Origin: Caulobacteraceae bacterium
GTDB taxonomy: Bacteria; Pseudomonadota; Alphaproteobacteria; Caulobacterales; Caulobacteraceae
Reading direction: 5' to 3'
Assembly (NCBI GenBank): GCA_947501315.1
Contig: CANMXH010000101.1
Coordinates: forward strand, 1 to 8,002
Length of the DNA stretch: 8,002 bases
The first letter of the stretch is position 1. Each line of letters opens with the position of its first letter. Shown piece after piece: positions 5,494 to 8,002 of this stretch. The position numbers and the translations under genes are program-made. Below the pieces are notes generated by a model. It ran no database searches. It saw nothing but the letters and a program-made list of their open reading frames with translations, and was not told the origin of the DNA.

Positions 5494-5925
5494 ATGACCG
5501 AAGACACTGCGAAAATCTCTGCTGCGGAGGCCGCCGGCCGCGCGATGGTGGCGCGCACCCGGTTCGAGAAGGAGGCCGTCTGGCTTCCCGTGCTGGCGGT
5601 GAATCACTGGAACGCCGGCGAGATGGTGATCGCCGGCAAGACCTTCACCGACTGCGTCATCGAGGGCCCTGCGGTAATGGCGGTGATGAACGGCACGACC
5701 TTCGACAGCTGCAACATGGGCTCAGCCGCCAATCCGCGGAACCTGCTGCTCAAGCCGCTCGGCGACAGGATCGTCGGCGCGATCGGCATGTCGGACTGCC
5801 GCTTCGTGCGCTGCCGGTTCGCCCAGGTCGCCTTCACCGGCGACGACGCCCTGCTGGCCGAGCTGGAAAAGGGAATCGTCGCCGGCAATGCCGGCATGGA
5901 AGTGTCCGGAGGCGACGCGGCGTGA
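5494..5925 (+). CDS. Small protein of unknown function with pentapeptide-like repeats, between pheS and pheT
   Basis: The 143-residue protein is not assigned to a named family. After a charged, probably helical N terminus (1-30), the middle shows repeated aromatic-x-x-Cys spacing: FTDCVIEGPA (51-60), FDSCNMG (70-76) and SDCRFVRCRFAQVAFTG (100-116). Regular F and C positions of this kind suggest a short pentapeptide-repeat-like or beta-helical core. The remaining tail is acidic and glycine-rich. No signal peptide, membrane segment or catalytic motif is evident. Codon use matches its neighbours, so it is not obviously foreign. It begins 4 nt after pheS, and its TGA overlaps the pheT GTG in a GTGA arrangement, which makes translational coupling likely. 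A role in phenylalanyl-tRNA synthetase function is only suggested by position. The start at ATG 5494 has no strong Shine-Dalgarno; an in-frame ATG at 5545 is a shorter option. Confidence 0.8.
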   Translation: MTEDTAKISAAEAAGRAMVARTRFEKEAVWLPVLAVNHWNAGEMVIAGKTFTDCVIEGPAVMAVMNGTTFDSCNMGSAANPRNLLLKPLGDRIVGAIGMSDCRFVRCRFAQVAFTGDDALLAELEKGIVAGNAGMEVSGGDAA

Positions 5926-8002
5926 AATTCACCCTCTCCTGGCTGAAGGAGCATCTCGACACGGACGCCGACGTGGCGGCCGTGGCCGACGCCATGACCA
6001 TGGCCGGTCTGGAGGTCGAGGAGGTCCATGATCCGATCGCCGCCCTGGCGCCCTTTACCGTGGCGCGGATCGTCTCGGCCGAACCGCATCCCAATGCCGA
6101 CCGTCTGCGCGTCTGCCAGGTGGATACGGTGGACGGACGCAAGGAGATCGTCTGCGGCGCGCCCAATGCGCGCGCAGGTCTGACCACCATCTATGCGCCG
6201 ATCGGTGCCTTCGTTCCCGGACTGGGCGTGACCCTGGTCGAGAAGCCGGTGCGGGGCGTCGTCTCGAACGGCATGCTGTGCTCCGCCTCTGAGCTGGAGC
6301 TGGCGGGCGAGAGCGACGGCATCCTCGAACTGGCAGACGACCTGGCTGTGGGAACCCCGGCAGCCGGCGTCTTCGGTGCCGAACCCGTCATCGATTTCGA
6401 AGTGACCCCGAACCGGCCCGACTGGCTGGGTGTCGCCGGCATCGCGCGCGATCTGGCGGCGGCCAGTCTGGGTCAGTTGAAGACCCCTTCAATCCTGCCG
6501 GTCGCAGGGACCTTCCCTTCGCCGATCACCGTGCGGATCGACGCACCCGAAATGTGTCCGGTGTTCGCCGGACGGCTGATCCGGGGCGTGAAGAACGGCC
6601 CATCGCCCGAGTGGCTGCAGCGTCGGCTGACGGCCATCGGCCTGCGCTCGATCAACCGGCTGGTGGATGTGACCAATCTGGTCGCCTATGACCGCTGCCG
6701 GCCCCTGCATGTCTATGATGCGGCCAAACTGGTCGGCGGCGAGATCGTGGTGCGCGGCGGCCAGGTCGCACCGGCGGCAGGCGAAGCGGAACAGCTGATC
6801 GCGCTCGACGGCAAGACCTATAGTGTCGACCCGGCCATGTGCCTGATCGCCGACGAGGGTGGCGAGCGGGCGATCGGCCTTGGCGGCGTCATGGGCGGCG
6901 TCTCGACCGGTTGTTCGGACGATACCACCGATGTCTTCGTCGAATCTGCCTGGTTCGACCCCATTCTGACGGCCCAGACCGGCCGGACGCTGTCGCTGAA
7001 CTCCGATGCCCAGTACCGGTTCGCGCGCGGCGTGGATCCTGCCTCCGTCTTGCCCGGCCTGGAGCTGGCCACCCGGCTGATCCTCGACCTGTGCGGCGGC
7101 GAGCCGTCGGATCTGGTGGTGGCGGGTCGGGCCCCGGTCGATCCTGCGGCCTTCGCCTTCGATCCGGCCCGGGTGGCATCGCTGACCGGGCTGGCACTGG
7201 ACGACGACCGCATCGCCGGGATTTTGACCCGCCTCGGCTTCGAGGTCGTACGCGGAACACCGTGGACAGTGACGCCGCCGTCCTGGCGCCGCGACGTCGA
7301 GGGGCCCGCTGATCTGGTAGAGGAAGTCGCCCGCATCGAGGGCTACGGCGCCCTGCCGTCCACCCCCTTGCCGGATTTGGGCGCGCCGTCGAAGGGCGTG
7401 CTGAGCCCGCGTCAGGCACGGGTGCGGATGGCCCGGCGGGCGCTGGCGGCCATGGGCTATGCCGAGGCGGTGACCTGGTCCTTCACCAAACAATCGACTG
7501 CTGCCCTGTTCGGCGGCGGCGACGACAGCCTGCGGGTCGAAAACCCCATCGCCGCCGATCTGGATTGCATGCGGCCCTCGGCCCTGCCCAATCTGATCGA
7601 GGCGGCGGCGCGCAACGCCGCGCGAGGCCATGCCGACGCCGCCCTGTTCGAGATCGGCCCCATCTATCTGAACGACCAGCCGGACGGTCAGCGCACCGTC
7701 ATCGCCGGTCTGATCGCCCCCCGCGTCGCGCGTCACTGGGGCACGGCGCCGGAAGATGCCCTGTTCGGCCTCAAGGGCGACCTGATGGCTCTGCTGGAGG
7801 CGCTGGGCGCGCCCGTGGCCTCTTTGCAGCTGGTTCAGGGGCAGAACCGCCCTTGGTGGCATCCGGGTCGCTCGGCAAGGCTGCAGCTGGGCCCGAAGAC
7901 CCTCATCGTCGAGTTCGGGGCCCTGCATCCCCGTGTGCTGAAGGCGCTGGACGCCGATGCACCCATGCTGGCCTTCGAGATCGTTCTGGACGCCGTGCCC
8001 GA
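5922..8002 (+). CDS. pheT: Phenylalanine--tRNA ligase beta subunit (3' end outside window)
   Basis: PheT is the large subunit of the synthetase; it recognises tRNA-Phe and hydrolyses mischarged Tyr-tRNA-Phe. The window holds 693 residues of a protein usually near 800, starting MKFTLSWLKEHLDTDADV. Residues about 44-150 form the EMAP-type OB-fold tRNA-binding domain, including VARIVSAEPHPNADRLRVCQ (47-66). About 210-385 is the B3/4 editing domain, with SINRLVDVTNLVAYDRCRPL (243-262) and SDAQYRFARGVDP (361-373). About 403-480 is the B5 domain, ending with WRRDVEGPADLVEEVARIEG (455-474). A catalytic-like core follows. The C-terminal FDX-ACB anticodon-binding domain lies beyond the window. The start is GTG at 5922, overlapping the preceding stop by four bases, with GGAGG (5908-5912) 9 nt upstream. 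No frameshift or stop interrupts the frame. Confidence 0.96.
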   Translation, partial: MKFTLSWLKEHLDTDADVAAVADAMTMAGLEVEEVHDPIAALAPFTVARIVSAEPHPNADRLRVCQVDTVDGRKEIVCGAPNARAGLTTIYAPIGAFVPGLGVTLVEKPVRGVVSNGMLCSASELELAGESDGILELADDLAVGTPAAGVFGAEPVIDFEVTPNRPDWLGVAGIARDLAAASLGQLKTPSILPVAGTFPSPITVRIDAPEMCPVFAGRLIRGVKNGPSPEWLQRRLTAIGLRSINRLVDVTNLVAYDRCRPLHVYDAAKLVGGEIVVRGGQVAPAAGEAEQLIALDGKTYSVDPAMCLIADEGGERAIGLGGVMGGVSTGCSDDTTDVFVESAWFDPILTAQTGRTLSLNSDAQYRFARGVDPASVLPGLELATRLILDLCGGEPSDLVVAGRAPVDPAAFAFDPARVASLTGLALDDDRIAGILTRLGFEVVRGTPWTVTPPSWRRDVEGPADLVEEVARIEGYGALPSTPLPDLGAPSKGVLSPRQARVRMARRALAAMGYAEAVTWSFTKQSTAALFGGGDDSLRVENPIAADLDCMRPSALPNLIEAAARNAARGHADAALFEIGPIYLNDQPDGQRTVIAGLIAPRVARHWGTAPEDALFGLKGDLMALLEALGAPVASLQLVQGQNRPWWHPGRSARLQLGPKTLIVEFGALHPRVLKALDADAPMLAFEIVLDAVP

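Noticed and set aside
4398..5558. Minus-strand open frame of 386 codons opposite pheS
   Set aside because: It is a composition shadow of pheS. The product is unrelated to known folds and spans the pheS/downstream-gene junction antisense.
6489..7928. Long open frame of 479 codons on the minus strand opposite pheT
   Set aside because: It lies wholly inside pheT, whose protein is clearly conserved. The antisense product is low-complexity and rich in Arg, Gln, Gly and His, as expected from high-GC third-position bias.

Overview
This 8,002-base window looks like chromosomal core DNA from a high-GC alphaproteobacterium. The best guess is the Caulobacterales (Brevundimonas or Caulobacter type). That rests on the strong G/C bias at third codon positions, the style of the IF-3, L20, PheS and PheT proteins, and -10-like elements resembling the Caulobacter housekeeping consensus. 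The genus is inference, because no database search was possible.

Layout: (1) positions 1-331, minus strand, hold the 5' part of an alpha/beta hydrolase gene of ABHD10-like type, cut by the window edge and starting at TTG. (2) A 73-bp divergent gap separates it from a plus-strand family 9 glycosyltransferase (405-1382). (3) infC (translation initiation factor IF-3, 1494-2027) follows. It appears to start at a non-canonical AUU codon with its own Shine-Dalgarno, and it ends in a strong intrinsic terminator. (4) A 12-TM DHA1/Tet-like MFS exporter (2158-3408) sits between infC and the ribosomal protein genes, breaking the infC-rpmI-rplT operon known from enterobacteria. (5) rpmI (L35) and rplT (L20) form a two-gene unit with a probable promoter, a structured leader of about 115 nt and a strong terminator. 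(6) A 26-bp imperfect inverted repeat built from YTGGTGR heptamers occupies the gap before pheS. (7) pheS (4413-5489), a small protein of unknown function with pentapeptide-like spacing (5494-5925), and pheT (5922-8002, cut by the window end) are tightly packed and probably cotranscribed.

Most of the window serves translation: IF-3, two large-subunit proteins and both subunits of phenylalanyl-tRNA synthetase. The hydrolase, the glycosyltransferase and the exporter are accessory neighbours with no evident link to it. There is no mobile element, CRISPR array, tRNA or rRNA, and no convincing new multi-gene system. The points most worth a second look are regulatory: the AUU start of infC, the rpmI leader with competing pairings over the ribosome-binding site, the heptamer inverted repeat, and the uncharacterised gene embedded between pheS and pheT.
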